A stretch of 64,000 nucleotides of DNA from Gigaspora margarita (lineage: Eukaryota; Glomeromycota; Glomeromycetes; Diversisporales; Gigasporaceae). The notes beneath the pieces were generated by a model. The model had not been told where the DNA came from and did no database searches. It saw nothing but the letters and a program-made list of their open reading frames with translations. The first letter of the stretch is position 1, and each line of letters opens with the position of its first letter. The stretch covers positions 134,364 to 198,363 of the forward strand of contig WTPW01001006.1 of NCBI GenBank assembly GCA_009809945.1, in the 5' to 3' direction. A program made the position numbers and the translations under genes. Below, piece by piece: positions 43,884 through 55,327 of this stretch.

Positions 43884-46121
43884 CTAGCTTTCAAGTAGTT
43901 TGTGTAAGGATGATTGTCCGCGTGTTATGGAGAGTTCTATTTTTTCTTTGATAAAGAGTGAGGTAAGAGGTTTCGTAGGTGTTAGTGTTGGTATAGATAT
44001 TGGTGGTGGGTGTGGAATGACATCGTTGTGTCTTGACATTCGAGAAGGGATCCAAATTTCTTTGTAGATAAAGTCGGCAATGAGGTGGTGGATGAGTGAT
44101 GTGTGTTTTGTTTGGAGTATCTTGGTATTAAAAGGTGCCAAAGTGAGGTTAGTAATGAAGCCAATCGGGATTTGTTTTTGTATGTGTAGATGTATATATG
44201 AGTTGATAAATTTGTCGGCGTCATGTAAGGCCAATTACAGTTTTGTTGCAGTCTGAATGAGGATTCTTTTGATCTCTGTTTTAAAATTAAAAGGGTTACA
44301 TATGCAAGTTAGTAAGTGAACTATATCCTCGGATGCCGAGTAGCATCGAGGACAGAGGTGGTTTGGATATTTCGACTGATTTCGGAGGTGTAGGAGGAGG
44401 TGAGTCGGGAGTTCTTCAGCTAGGAGTTTTATTTTAAAATTCTTCAAGTTTGATATTGATGGATTTGTATATAGGCCTTTCGGTTTGTCATTGTAGGAGA
44501 GGGTGTCAAGGGTGTAATCCCATTGGATCTGGATGTATGTTAAGTATTGTTCCCATAAAGAAATCCTTTGTTGGTTGTGCCAGGTTAGGTCATTTGTAAT
44601 TTGGTGTATTTGTTTTAGTATTGTCTTGATTGGTTGTATACAGGGGATATCCATTAGCAGTGGGGTGTATCTGTTGTACGCAAATTTATGTATTGTTAGA
44701 TCTAATGAGAAAGCGGAGGTGAGATTGTTTGAGTTGTTGATTGTTAAGTCTTTGTCGAAGGTTATGGTGATTTTTCTGTCGATAAGTAGTGAGAATAGAG
44801 TTCGTAGTAAAAAAGGGAATGAAGTTTTATCTATTTTTTGTTGTTCAAAATATTGAAGGTTGGTTATGTGTTCGATTGTTTGTGTGAATAGTATATTATT
44901 GGTAGTGATATCAATTTTCGTTGTGGAGTCTATTGTTGTGATAACAAAGGCTAAGAGTGAAATTAGCGCATTTGTTTTGGATGGCCAATGTGTGTTGTAA
45001 CAATGTATGGGATCTGTTTTGGTGCTTATTTTGCATACTGCGGTATGTTTTTTTGTTGTAGCTATTTGTGTTTTTTTTGTGACTAGTTTTAAGGTTATTT
45101 TTTTTCTTTTAAAGTTTGCAGATGTTAATGATTCCCATAGGGTAAGCGGTGGGTCTTTGAATAGGGTTAAGGGTCTAGATCCTGTTGGTTGCGGTCTCGG
45201 GTTGCGAGGAATTGAGAGTGGTTTTGAGGACAGTGTGCTATAAACATCCAGCAGGTTAGCGTATATTTTCCGCTTGCAACTCACTAATATGTTGTGTATT
45301 TTGTAGTTGATCAAGGTAATGTAACAATGTTTTGTTTTGTTTTTTTTGTTTTTTAATTCACAGCCTGTGCATGGTTCTAGTCGGTCGGTTAAGTTTGAGT
45401 ATATGTAGTGTTTTCCTCTGTAATTAGTTGAGTGAGGATTGAATATTCTTGCGATCAATCTGGTATTTGTAATGATCCATCCTTTGTTGATCGGCATCCA
45501 GGTTGGAATTGTAAAGGGGTTTGGGTCGACTAATTCTGTGGAAGGTGTCGCTATAGATTCAATAAGTGCATGCATCTGATGGAACCATTTTGGGGTTCTT
45601 CCTCTTATAATTTTTTTTATATTATGTTGGAAGTTCAGCCAACTTAAGAGTTTGTCATTTTTCCAGTTCAGGAATTGTTCTATACAGCTTATGTTATGTT
45701 CGTTAAGTTTCTCTTTAAGGTAGGTGCCTTTGTGATGTTTTAGTAGTATGGTGTTGACTGAGGTTCCCTGTATATCCATTGTTATAGGCCAGTTGTTGAG
45801 AGGTCGAACCAATTTTAGATGTAACTTTTGTGTGGCAAGTATGGCTTGTGCGGTATAGGTGCAGAGCTGTGTTGTGGGGAAGAGAGGTTCTGCTTCTAGG
45901 ATTGATTTGTTTGACATAGTTGCGTCTTGTAGTTGTTGTATTCTCAGCTTCAAGTAGGAATTCTCAAAATGGAGATGGTTTAGTCCTTTTATTAATGTGG
46001 ATGTTAGGGTAGAGAGCTGGGCTTTTTTATGTCGTTTAGGGCGTATATCTTGGTACAGAAGAGGAATGAATTGGGTAATCCTTTGGCCAGTTTCCCTTTT
46101 TGTTTGACAATGTTTAGACAT
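43884..46121 (-). pseudogene. LINE ORF2 C-terminal region: RNase H-like domain without acidic residues, CCHC finger
   Basis: A 628-codon open frame (46121-44235), then an in-frame TAA, then 116 more codons in the same frame to 43884. A region around residues 360-450 follows the layout of LINE RNase H domains: the WPSKTNALISLLAFVITTID stretch aligns with the usual SS.AEL.A...AL, and IDITTNNILFTQTI with V.I.TDS. In this copy the expected Glu and Asp are Asn, and no first Asp is apparent. Near the end LCPRCYSASEDIVHLLTC is a CCHC finger typical of such RTs. After the TAA the text continues LALHDADKFINSYI..IYKEIWIPSR, so the stop looks like a nonsense change. RNase H identity is inferred from pattern and position. 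Confidence 0.7.
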
Positions 46122-47934
46122 GTTCTCTTGATTTTTTTTATTTGTGTAGGATTTAAGTATGATGAGAGGAGGCAGTATTGGAGGCGGGGGATAATGACGT
46201 GATTGATTACATATGTTGCCTGTTTTTCTGTAATTCGAGCGAATTTCAGTTTTTTAAGGTTAGTGTTAGCTTCGTGGATGATTAATTTTTGTATGTGAGT
46301 ATGTTTTCCGTTGGCTGTGTACCAGGCGCCAAGGTATTTTAGCGGAACATTATATGGCAGAGCAGTTATTTCTGTATTGTCGAATGTGATCGATGGGTGG
46401 TGTAGGAATGAATGCGGCGAATTCGTGATAAGGAATGATTTTCTGGATTGACACGAATATTGTTCAGCTTGTAAAAACTGGTTGTGGTAGTTAGTATGTC
46501 CATTAGGGTTTCTTTGTTGGGTGGGATCCATAGGGAGTCATCCATGTAGGCCATAACCGAAGTATTGATTTCTCTAGGTGGGGTGGTAGGGATTGTGCTG
46601 GTGTAACTAGTGTATCGTTGTTGTATGGTTGAAATAAGGGGTCATAGTATATTTTCCAGAGTAGTGGAGAGAAGGTCTCTCCTTGGTCAATACCGTCTTG
46701 TACTAGGTATGGTTCAGTGAGACCTAGATCTGTAATTACGCGGTTAGTTCGGTGTAGCAAGAGAAAAGTGATAAGTTCGATTAATGTAGGGGGAATTTTG
46801 ATTCGGTGCAGGGCTTTTTCGAGTGTAGCGATATTGACAGAGTCGAATGCTTTCAACATGTCTTGTGATGATGCCCAGAGTTCTTTCCCATTGGTGTTAG
46901 CATCTTCAATTATTTGTGTAAGTTGTGTGACTGGTTGTACCGTGGATTGGTGGGGAAATGCTGCAAAGTTCATGGGGATAGGACTTCATGTCTCATAATT
47001 GTTGTAGTTAATCTGTTGCTAAGGATTTTTGTGAATAGTTTCCGTGTATGGTCTATCAGAGTTATCGGTCTTTTTGTGCTTAGATCGTAGTTGTATTTTT
47101 TCTTTTTTGGAATGGGCCATACATTTGCTTGTAGCCATTTATCCGGTACACAATTGAGTCGTAGGCAATTATTGAATATGGATAGAAGAACGTTCAGCGA
47201 TGAGGCAGGAAGATGTTGGAGAATTTCATTTGATATAGGTAGGGGGCCGGTTGCCTTATTTTTTGGAGTTAGCAATAGGGTTTGTTGAAGTTTGTTCATT
47301 GTAATTGGTTCAGTGGTTGATTTGTATATCGTGGGGTCAATTTTTGCTATTGGTTGGTAGATTTCTTCCCATTCGGTTTGTTGACTCGTATCTTGGGGTT
47401 TGCTTTAGTCCAAAGTTTGAAGTATCTACGGATATGTTCTTTAACTTCTTGTTTTTCTATTATGATACGGTCGGGGAGAATAATTTTATCGGTTCGGATG
47501 GGTTCAGATCTCCTTTGTAAAATACTATCTAACATTCGACTAGTATTGTCCTTAAAATCATCATATCGCCGATTGACATAAAAATTTATGCGTTTGTTTT
47601 GTTCCTGTAGCTTTTCTAGGTTCCGGGCTGTCCATATGGTATGCTTGATTTGTTTGAGATCATGTATAGTTTGTGCAAGTCTAGATGTGATGTTCGTTGA
47701 TGAGAGTGGTTCAATTTCCATTTCGGCAAGGTTGGCAGCTTTGTGTAGGTATTTGTTGTATCGGTCTATTGCATCAATTGTAGGAGGAGAAGATTTGTTG
47801 GTGAGTTGTCTGAGACATTTCTTCATGGCTTTTAGAGTGAGATGAAGGTGGGTATTTTTCAGTGAGAGGGCGTAGAAGGGTTTTGGAGCCTTGAATGAAA
47901 AGGGTATGTGGTTATTGATAATTTGTCTGGTCAC
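46004..47934 (-). pseudogene. LINE ORF2 middle part: linker and reverse transcriptase, frameshifted
   Basis: After an in-frame TGA at 47971 the frame resumes (TILNKTWNKWATVTRQII). The RT is read in pieces. KNKATGPLPISNEILQHLP (47299 frame) is the fingers start. PIPKKKKYNYDLSTKRPITL follows. DMLKAFDSV (about 46862) is motif A with the catalytic Asp. DGIDQGETFSPLLW is motif B. MAYMDDSL (46554-46531) is motif C with the two Asp; YMDD rather than the common FADD is noteworthy. Then LKYLGAWY (motif E region). Breaks lie near 47375, 46980, 46580, 46440 and 46040. All catalytic motifs are present, but never in one frame. Confidence 0.88.
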
Positions 47935-47970
47935 GGTAGCCCATTTATTCCAGGTCTTATTTAGTATGGT

Positions 47971-49071
47971 TCAGTTCCAGTTTTCTGTATCAGTGAGGTT
48001 CCAATTGTAGTCATTTATTTCTGAAGCGAAGTTGTTCCAGTCTTCTTTAGTCATTTTTTCATAGTGATATATTTTCCTCTTCTTCTTTTTGTTTCTAATT
48101 GTTTTATGTTTGGAGATGTCTATATTCCAAGATGCGGTAACGATTCGGTGGTCGCTATCAGTGATGTGGGCAGCATCAATCAGTTCTATATTCTCTATAT
48201 CTAGGGTTATTTCTGAGTTGCACCAAATGTCGTCAATTTGACTGGCTGAGTTCGGCCCGTACCAAGTAGGGTCATTTATGTCATAGAAGGAGAGCAGGCT
48301 AGTTGCATTTGCCAAATTTAAGTCTTGAAAAAGTTTGAAGTTTTTATCTCTGCTTTGGTTTGCGTTGAAGTCTCCTAAAATGATCGTGTTCCAGTTTTTA
48401 TTTTTTGCCTCTAGAAACCAGGCGAAGACTTTCTCTTGGGTCTTTTTATGTAGATTAGGGTGGTTTGCTTGTGATGGCATGTATACTGATATAATGCGGG
48501 ATTTATTAGAAGAAAAGTCTAAGTCGATATATATTGCCGAGCCTGGAAGGGTATCAATGTTGTGTATGTATGGTTGTAGTTCTCTGCAAACCATAATTGC
48601 AGTACCTAAATTTGCATCTCTTTGTTGGGGGGTATATGGTACAAAATTTGATGAGTATATAAAGTATAAAGGGTTAGAAAGGTTCTTTGATCTATTATTA
48701 GTGAGTTTTGTCTCAGTAATAGCTATAATGTGGAAATTTGATTTAGCGCAGTATTCAAGCCAATTTTGTATTTTTAGTGGTTGTGACATCCCACGAATAT
48801 TGTGAGTAGTAATGTTTATGTTGTTAGTAATCTTGTTTACTCTATTATAGTTTGTTTTTATGTTTGGCAGTTGTGCCAGTATTTGTATTGTTTTTTCTTG
48901 TTTAGACATAGACATCATCGTAATCAAAGAGGTCCCAATCTGGTTTTGGTTGGTCGAGTAGTTGGAAGAGGTATGGTGGAGCAGCTCGGAAGTCAAATTT
49001 TTCTCAGAGTGCATCGATGGTAGGAAGTATCTTGTCATAGTCAGATATTGGTAGATCTGCGTGTAGATCAA
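47971..49071 (-). CDS. LINE ORF2 N-terminus: AP-type endonuclease domain
   Basis: This 366-codon open frame contains the exonuclease-endonuclease-phosphatase signature in order: HNIRG (Asn91), ITETKL (Glu120), ISVYMPS (about 195-200), GDFNA (Asp234, Asn236), DDIWCN (280-285) and SDHRIV (Asp307, His308). The domain nicks the target DNA to prime reverse transcription. The annotated Met lies 68 bases inside ORF1; the MMSMSK Mets at residues 52-55 are an alternative start. It ends at a TGA, after which the same frame continues as ORF2, so the TGA is probably a mutation. Confidence 0.9.
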   Translation of the reverse strand: MIYTQIYQYLTMTRYFLPSMHSEKNLTSELLHHTSSNYSTNQNQIGTSLITMMSMSKQEKTIQILAQLPNIKTNYNRVNKITNNINITTHNIRGMSQPLKIQNWLEYCAKSNFHIIAITETKLTNNRSKNLSNPLYFIYSSNFVPYTPQQRDANLGTAIMVCRELQPYIHNIDTLPGSAIYIDLDFSSNKSRIISVYMPSQANHPNLHKKTQEKVFAWFLEAKNKNWNTIILGDFNANQSRDKNFKLFQDLNLANATSLLSFYDINDPTWYGPNSASQIDDIWCNSEITLDIENIELIDAAHITDSDHRIVTASWNIDISKHKTIRNKKKKRKIYHYEKMTKEDWNNFASEINDYNWNLTDTENWN

Positions 49072-51308
49072 TTAATGTGTCGTTAATTGCTTCTTTCAGA
49101 GCTTCAAGGCTAGTAGGTAGTTTTGGTTTCTTTGTGGGGTCCGGTTGGTTCCATTCTTTAGCAGGGAGTTTCAGCCAGTTATGTGGTAGTTGGTGGAAAA
49201 AGTAGAATCTTCTAAGCTTTCTTGCGGTTATAACCAATTCTTTAGGACTTGTAATGGGAAGGGCGAGTTCCACTTCTTTGATCCTTCTATAATCCCATGG
49301 GAGTTCGGGTTTGTTTGTAAAGTTGATTTCTGTATATGCTCCGGGTAATGGTTCCGGGACATGGTATTCGTTAATTATTTCGGTGATAAAATTTCGTACA
49401 GTAGTTAGATCTGTTATTGGGAAGTTGTATGTGTTTTTTAATTTTAGATCAACCGGTTCTTTTGGTAGGCGCCTTTTTTGCCTGATGTAATCGTTGGGTA
49501 GTCTCTGAAAACGATAGTATTCTTTCAGGATAGTTATATGCTCTCTGAAATCTGATTCGCCCCGTGGCGTGAAGGGGAATAGGTGTCGGGTTTCTTCGTT
49601 TAGTTCTTGTAGTATGAGAGGGAGTGGTAGTTTCACTGCTGTTTCTGGTAAGTTGAAGTAAGAGGGTGGTATTTCTTTAAAGGTGTAATGGTTGCGTAGT
49701 TCTCTACAGTATTCTGAGAGATTTTGAGGTCGGCATATTCGGTGATAGGGAAATGGTTGGTTATTTCTGGGGTTTGGTCAGCTGGGTCCTCCGGTAGGGG
49801 TGTACGTATATGTTCGAAGTATGTTTCTGGGAGTTGTTGGAATGAGTAAACTAGACGAAGCGTGCTGACGATCTGCCGGGTTTGATAGCGGTCAGCAATT
49901 GGAAGTTGGAAGGGTAGTATAGATCGAATGGCACTATCTATATCATCGGGTTTTTCTGGAAGGGGGATGGTATTTTCTTTAAGCAGGTCGTTTATTGCTG
50001 TACGGGCAGTTACAAATTCAATGTATTTTTCCATTTTTCCGAAACCCCATAGATAGAAAATCCAACATGTGATCTCGTGTCCGTTTAGCCCTAGGAATTC
50101 AAGATTTTTTAGGAAATCGATTGCTATTTTTTGGCGTAAGCTGAAGAAAATTTGGTCTCTGTTGGTTTTGTTGGTCATGGGTATGTTATGTAGCCTTTTG
50201 TATCGATCTATAGCTTTGTTTAGAAGGGTAGAGAATTCTATTTGGTGTGGAGCTTGTGCTGAGGTGGTCCTAGTAAATGAGCGGAAAAAGGCTGTATCTT
50301 TGTGTCGTAGTTTTGTGTTAATCGCTGGGGGGATCTGAATATCGGTTGGATTCGTATTCAACTTGTATTTTATGAAAGCAGTTAGGTTGTCCAATGATCC
50401 CAAGATCTCCATAATTTTATCTGTATGCCATGTTTCTTCGTCGAAGTTTTCTACTCTTTCGTCTTGTCGCATTTCAGTTAATTTTTTTTCTACTTGATCT
50501 TTCCATTCATGTAAGGTTTCCCGTCGGGGTGTTCTGTGATAGGAATTATCGCTCTTTCCTTTTCCTGATGTAATTGCACTGTATGTGGGTTTAGCGAGTT
50601 CAGTGGTTGTAATTTTGGTATCTGTACTTTGCGGGGGTTCCGGTTCAGATTCAACCGTAATATCTGAGATGATTTCCATATCAGCATTTTGTGAATCATC
50701 AATTGCGCTCTTGAGGAGAAAGTGTGGTCCGGCTGTAGGAACATCGAAGTCGAAGGACATGTCCTCAGTAAAGAAAGGTGTAGCTGGTTCGTTATTGTTG
50801 TCCTGGCTAGTTGGGTCGGGGGTCAGGATGAGCTCGGATTCCATCAGGGGTGGTTGGTTCAGGCAGGTCAGCTGATCAGTTTGTTGTGTTGTTGTTGTTG
50901 TCCCGTGATTTACATAAGGTTTTCGTAGGAAAAAATCCTGGGTGCCGATTCGGGTCCTGGGAGAATTTTTTGTTTTGTTTTGATCGATGGGTCCGATGAC
51001 GTCATGGCTGAATTTGTCAGGGTCTCGGGGGATTCCCCACTATTTGCAAATTTGTTTTCATTATTTTCTTCGAGGAAGGATGTTTGCGAAGCTTCAGTCA
51101 TAAGGGTGTCAACGGTTCGCATTTTTTTTGTAGTGTGCTCCTTGTTATCGTTGTCTATTTCCATATCAGTGTGGGGGGTGGGGCAGAACTGTGTATCCGT
51201 ATTGCCATCATTATGTTCTTGTGTTGCCGACATAGTCGGCAACAACTTGATAAAGGAAAGTGGCGTATGAGCGGTCTGGGTTCTTTTCCTCTTTATCTTG
51301 TGGTCCAA
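49004..51308 (-). pseudogene. LINE ORF1, with ~50-residue internal repeats, two frameshifts
   Basis: Three overlapping frames form one protein of about 768 codons. The N-terminus (51308-50910) is acidic and Ser/Thr-rich. It shifts frame near 50930-51000 into FFLRKPYVNHGTTTTTT and on to MESELILTPDPTSQ (50844). The C-terminal third (about 49920-49070) is a series of ~50-residue units with [FL]PIT...LR..Y.FQ.LP..Y.......LP..P. Examples are LRLVYSFQQLPETYFEHI, ELRNHYTFKEIPPSYFNLP, LKEYYRFQRLPNDYIRQK and LRRFYFFHQLPHNWLKLP. The second of these is split by a frameshift near 49715. No RRM, zinc knuckle or clear coiled coil is seen. By position it should be the RNA-binding ORF1p. Its last bases overlap ORF2 by 68 nt. 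Confidence 0.75.
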
Positions 51309-51735
51309 AGGCTGCTAGGGCAGTTTATTGATTGTCGTTTATTTAGTTTGTCCGAGTTTTGTCTTACGGGCCCTCTCTTTCCTATAGGTTTTTGTTTATT
51401 CTACGATTTTTTGGGATTTTCAGGGGTGTACCGGAAAGATTTTAGAATTTATACCTGTCAAAAAATGAGTTAAAAAAATGAAAAATTGTGAATATCGTTA
51501 AATTTTATTAAGACAACCTTTTTACTTCCGATAAGTAAACTTGTTCAGCACAAAATTATACATATAAACACAAAGAAATTTAAGAAGTTTCTAATAAACC
51601 TTCTAATCTAACCCTAACCTAACCCTAACCTAAAAGTTTTTACAATAATTTGTTTATTTTTTTAAAAATAATAATCTACAAATTTAGCCAATCAAATTAG
51701 GGTGCGATATATAAGCACATCGCAGGGTGCGAGAT

Positions 51736-53498
51736 ATGCATTTATTCTTAATAATAGTAAAATTATTAAAATTGGTTAAAAACTCAGTAAAAAATATATT
51801 TTTAAAGATTGGTATTAAAATTTAGTAATAAAACCAACTTATAAATTTACTTAAGTTGACCAATCAGAATTAGCAATTTTGTGCAAGCCAGAAAAATTTG
51901 GGCTAATCCAGAAAAACTTTGTGATATATACAACTATGTTTTTTTAAAATATAATAATAGTTCAAAATTTTACCATAATAAATAAATTGTTTTATTTATA
52001 GTTTGTAAAATTTTAATAAAAATTAGTTGTAATTTAAAAAAGTTTTATTAGTAGCATATATCAGTTTATATAAAATTTTTTAAATACCATATAAAACTAT
52101 ATTAAAATAATCTATGACCCTCTATTTTTAATTTTGTTATTTAATTTTTATAAGATGGTTTATTTAATAAATAAGTTATTCTGAGATTTCTGAAATTTTT
52201 CAATCAAATAATAATGTCATGCTTAGATTTCATAATTTATGAGATTTTTTTTTCTTATATAAAATATGAGTAATATATATAATATTATTTATTAATTAAA
52301 GGATTCTATTATTTATAAAAAGCTTAATAATACAATTTAATTAGTAATTTACAGTTAAAGAGAACAAATTTCATAGTAAAAATTAGCAGGCATGTGACTA
52401 TTATCTTATATAGTAAGTGAAGCATCATGTGCTTCAATTTATAAGAAAAAACTCTATAGTAAACAATTGAAAAATACTTGTATCTTATGATTTATCAAAC
52501 TGATTTAGATGATTTTACTACTATTAGAATCACAAGAATTAGTTCTACAATTTTCAATTAAGCAACAAGAAAGAGTTACTTAATAAAAAAGATACATCTA
52601 TATATAAGCAAGCATCATTTCTACACTATAGAAAAAATATATGAATTTCTGATTTTGTTTATTATAATATTTATCATTTTGTTCCCTTTAACTGTGATCT
52701 ACCAATTAATAATTTTAATGTAGTTCAGCAGATATAAAGTAAAGATTTATAATCTAATATGATAAAATAGATCATGAAATTAATAACATTTTGTTATTAA
52801 CTAAGTAGAATTAGCATTATTTTATATTGTTATTTATATATCATCATTGCTATATTTATATAGTTTATAAATTATCAATCTATGTTTGAAAATTCAAAGT
52901 ATATGGGATATTTGAATATCGTTTTATATTATTCTTGTAAGAAGTGTATTTGGATTTGGATATTTTTTTTATTTTGGCATAGTATAAATTTTTACTTATA
53001 TTAAATAAAAAATGAGTATAATCTAATTTAAAAAAGAAATAATAAGATTATATATAAGTATCAGTTTTGGTAAAGCATATAAGAATTACTTTATTTATCC
53101 AAGATGATTGATTTTTTTCTAAAAAAATTTTTTATACTTATTAACATTTTTTAGTTAGTATGTAAATACTAAATTTTTTTTATTAATATAATAAAATTTT
53201 TATAATAGCTATTTTTTATTATTTTAATAAAAAATTTGTAAAACAAATCAATCTTTTTTTCTTATATAAAGGCTTGTTGTCCAAAGAGCAATAATAATTT
53301 TTTGAGCAGGTAAGCAGTATATCTCTTCTTATCTTAGGTATGATTAGTCGCACATATAAAAATAGTACTTATGAATAGCACTTATATATATTGCACTCAT
53401 ATTAAATAGTACTAATTTGCTACTATAAGTAAATTTTTTTACAATTGATTTTTTTTGTATTATATATTCTTACTAAAGCAAACATATTATTTACTATA
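51736..53498. other. AT-rich spacer, nothing certain
   Basis: A possible palindrome has AAGATGATTGATTTTTTTC at about 53100 and AAATCAATCTTTTTTTC at about 53245. Otherwise plain AT-rich DNA; no gene. Confidence 0.45.
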
Positions 53499-53500
53499 TA

Positions 53501-53841
53501 CAGTCAGACCTCTATAAATACAACTTTCATAAATGCAATACCTCTCTAAATGCACATTTTTGTCTTGTCTGTAAGAAATTATTAGTGATAAATGCATTTT
53601 CTATATTCTGTAAATGCACATTCTTCCAAATAATTTTCTATATCATGCTACCTCTCTAAATGCACGTAGCCAATCAAATTTTAGTATTTAAGATAGGTTA
53701 TACAATTTTTAGTAGAAGTTACACAAACTTGATGATCTATTCTTTAAGCTGCAATTTAATTGGCTCTCCCTAAATGCAATACCTCTCTAAATGCATGTTG
53801 TAGGCTTGTCTATACACATTGCATTTATAGAGATTTGACTG
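53501..53841. mobile_element. pogo/Tigger-like MITE
   Basis: The 341-bp element has ends CAGTCAGACCTCTATAAATA and the complement of CAGTCAAATCTCTATAAATG, with TA on both sides (53499-53500, 53842-53843). The word CCTCTCTAAATGCA is repeated at least four times in the interior, a clear subterminal array. Confidence 0.75.
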
Positions 53842-54850
53842 TATAGCCAATTTGTATTACCATTATCATGGTACAATTTATATAAAAGGAACACAACAGA
53901 TACATAAACTTCAAACAATTTCTCTCTAGCACTAAATGTCATTACAATACAATCTCATTACCAATTGTTTAATCATAATAAATGTACATATATATGTATG
54001 TATGTATGTACCAAATCAACCTTAACTACATATAGTATTGTAACAAAATTATTCATGTACAATACAAAAAAAAACAAAAAAAAGACACAATAGTAAAACA
54101 TTCACATGACTTAAAAATTTGAACAAATTTTATATTACTACATTTTTACAAAATATAATGCTAGTTTTCTATTCATGAATGCAAGATAAAACAATAACAT
54201 ACAAATTTTTTTGATACATATTAAAAATTTATTATTATTTATACATAAGCATAGTAAAAAAAATCTTTCACCAGGTTTTTGTTTTGACTATTTTGTCTTG
54301 ACTAGCATGCTTCATTACTAGGTGCACAGCACAAATTATTTTATAAAAACATGTCCCTATATTATTTTTAATTGGCTTAATTTTTGAAATTTTTTAATTA
54401 TACTAACTGCAAATATAATTAATTTTAAAATTATGAGTTATCCAATATTTAAATTTTGATTATATGATTTACTTGAATTTTTAAATGCAGTTAAACATTA
54501 ACTATATTTATTTCAATCTGGTAAAGATCATATAGATTAATATAAATAATATAATATATGTTATATACAATATATTTGTAGTAAAATAAAATTTAAATAA
54601 TTCTGATTTTTAATTTTTTCAAAATTGCACTACTAAATTAGCAAATTTTGGTAAGTATATAATAAAACAAGACTAATCCAATTTTTATAGGTCTATTTCC
54701 AAATTTCAGAGTTGGATGCATCAGATCTAGATTGGTGTTTAGCTCTAGTTGTTAATGTATCCCAACTAGCACCTTGTAAATCAGTTAGAAATCTACAGAT
54801 TTCACCCTAATGCAATGATCATAGCAGATTTAATATAATTATCAAAATTA
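53842..54850. other. AT-rich spacer with a short (ATGT)n run
   Basis: Tetranucleotide TATG repeats lie at about 53994-54012. Nothing else can be supported. Confidence 0.45.
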
Positions 54851-54983
54851 CAGTAAATTTTCATTAATAAAATTGTAGTTTTTGATAATATAAGTTTTGG
54901 CTAGTATATTGTTTCAGTATAATCTTATACTGGCCAAAATTTTTATTATCAAAAACTACCAATAAATAATTATCAAAATTTGC
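54851..54983. mobile_element. small TA-flanked MITE candidate
   Basis: The left CAGTAAATTTTCATTAATAA..GTAGTTTTTGATAATA and right TTATTATCAAAAACTACC..CAAAATTTGC arms mirror each other around a short loop. TA lies outside both ends (54849-54850, 54984-54985). It shares its arm sequence with about 18131-18165. Confidence 0.5.
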
Positions 54984-55093
54984 TAATGATCATTGCAAAA
55001 TTCATAAATTAAATATTTCAAAACATTATTACAACTTTTTATAATTGAACCTAAATTAAAAACCTAAAATTACTATTGGTTTTCATAATTATT

Positions 55094-55327
55094 AATAATT
55101 ATTGTTGTAGCTAAAGCTGAAATGGCTGAAGCTAAAAATTTTAATAATTTTAATATAAAAATTTTAAAATTTTTTAGGCCTTTTGTTAGAGGTTTTTTTA
55201 TAAAAATTTAGAGTTAGGTTTAATAATAAAAGAGTATAAGTAGATTTTGGTAGAACTTATATTTTTAAATCAAGGTCCCTAATTTCCAGCTTCAGCTATT
55301 TCCAGTTTTAGTAGTGACAATTATTAT
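55094..55327. mobile_element. small inverted-repeat MITE candidate
   Basis: AGCTAAAGCTGAAATGGCTG followed by AAGCT at the left is mirrored by AGCTTCAGCTATTTCCAGTT at the right. The outer AATAATTATTGTTG pairs with GACAATTATTATG. Target duplication is unclear because the flank itself is palindromic. Confidence 0.5.

Larger units (their letters stand above)
43716..51455 (-). mobile_element. LINE (non-LTR retrotransposon), near full length, with perfect 16-bp duplication
   Basis: Two overlapping ORFs run on the minus strand: ORF1 (51308 to 49004) and ORF2 (49071 to about 43884). These are followed by a short 3' UTR and a poly(A) tail seen as the T-run at 43714-43731. The sequence TGTCAAAAAATGAGTT flanks it at 43700-43715 and 51456-51471, a 16-bp target-site duplication without mismatch. 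AP endonuclease plus RT and this architecture place it with APE-type LINEs. Both ORFs are interrupted: about two frameshifts in ORF1, and about five frameshifts plus two stops in ORF2. So it is not active as sequenced, or the assembly carries indel errors. It is clearly richer in G, C and CpG than the flanking DNA. Confidence 0.93.
43471..51735. mobile_element. foldback MITE (CGCACCCTGC ends), split by the LINE
   Basis: The left arm (about 43471-43715) starts TTCGCACCCTGCATTGTGC. The right arm (about 51456-51735) ends GCACATCGCAGGGTGCGA. The two are reverse complements over about 240 bases, sharing ATCGCACCCTAATTTTATTGG and TGCTGAACAAGTTTACTTA. Without the LINE it would be a ~509-bp palindrome. 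The right arm has an extra CTAACCCTAACC run. The LINE sits almost exactly at the centre. Confidence 0.8.

Noticed and set aside
44533-45243. plus-strand open frames over the LINE (also 46717-47845, 48335-49023, 49004-51473)
   Set aside because: Antisense shadows of ORF1/ORF2 on the minus strand.
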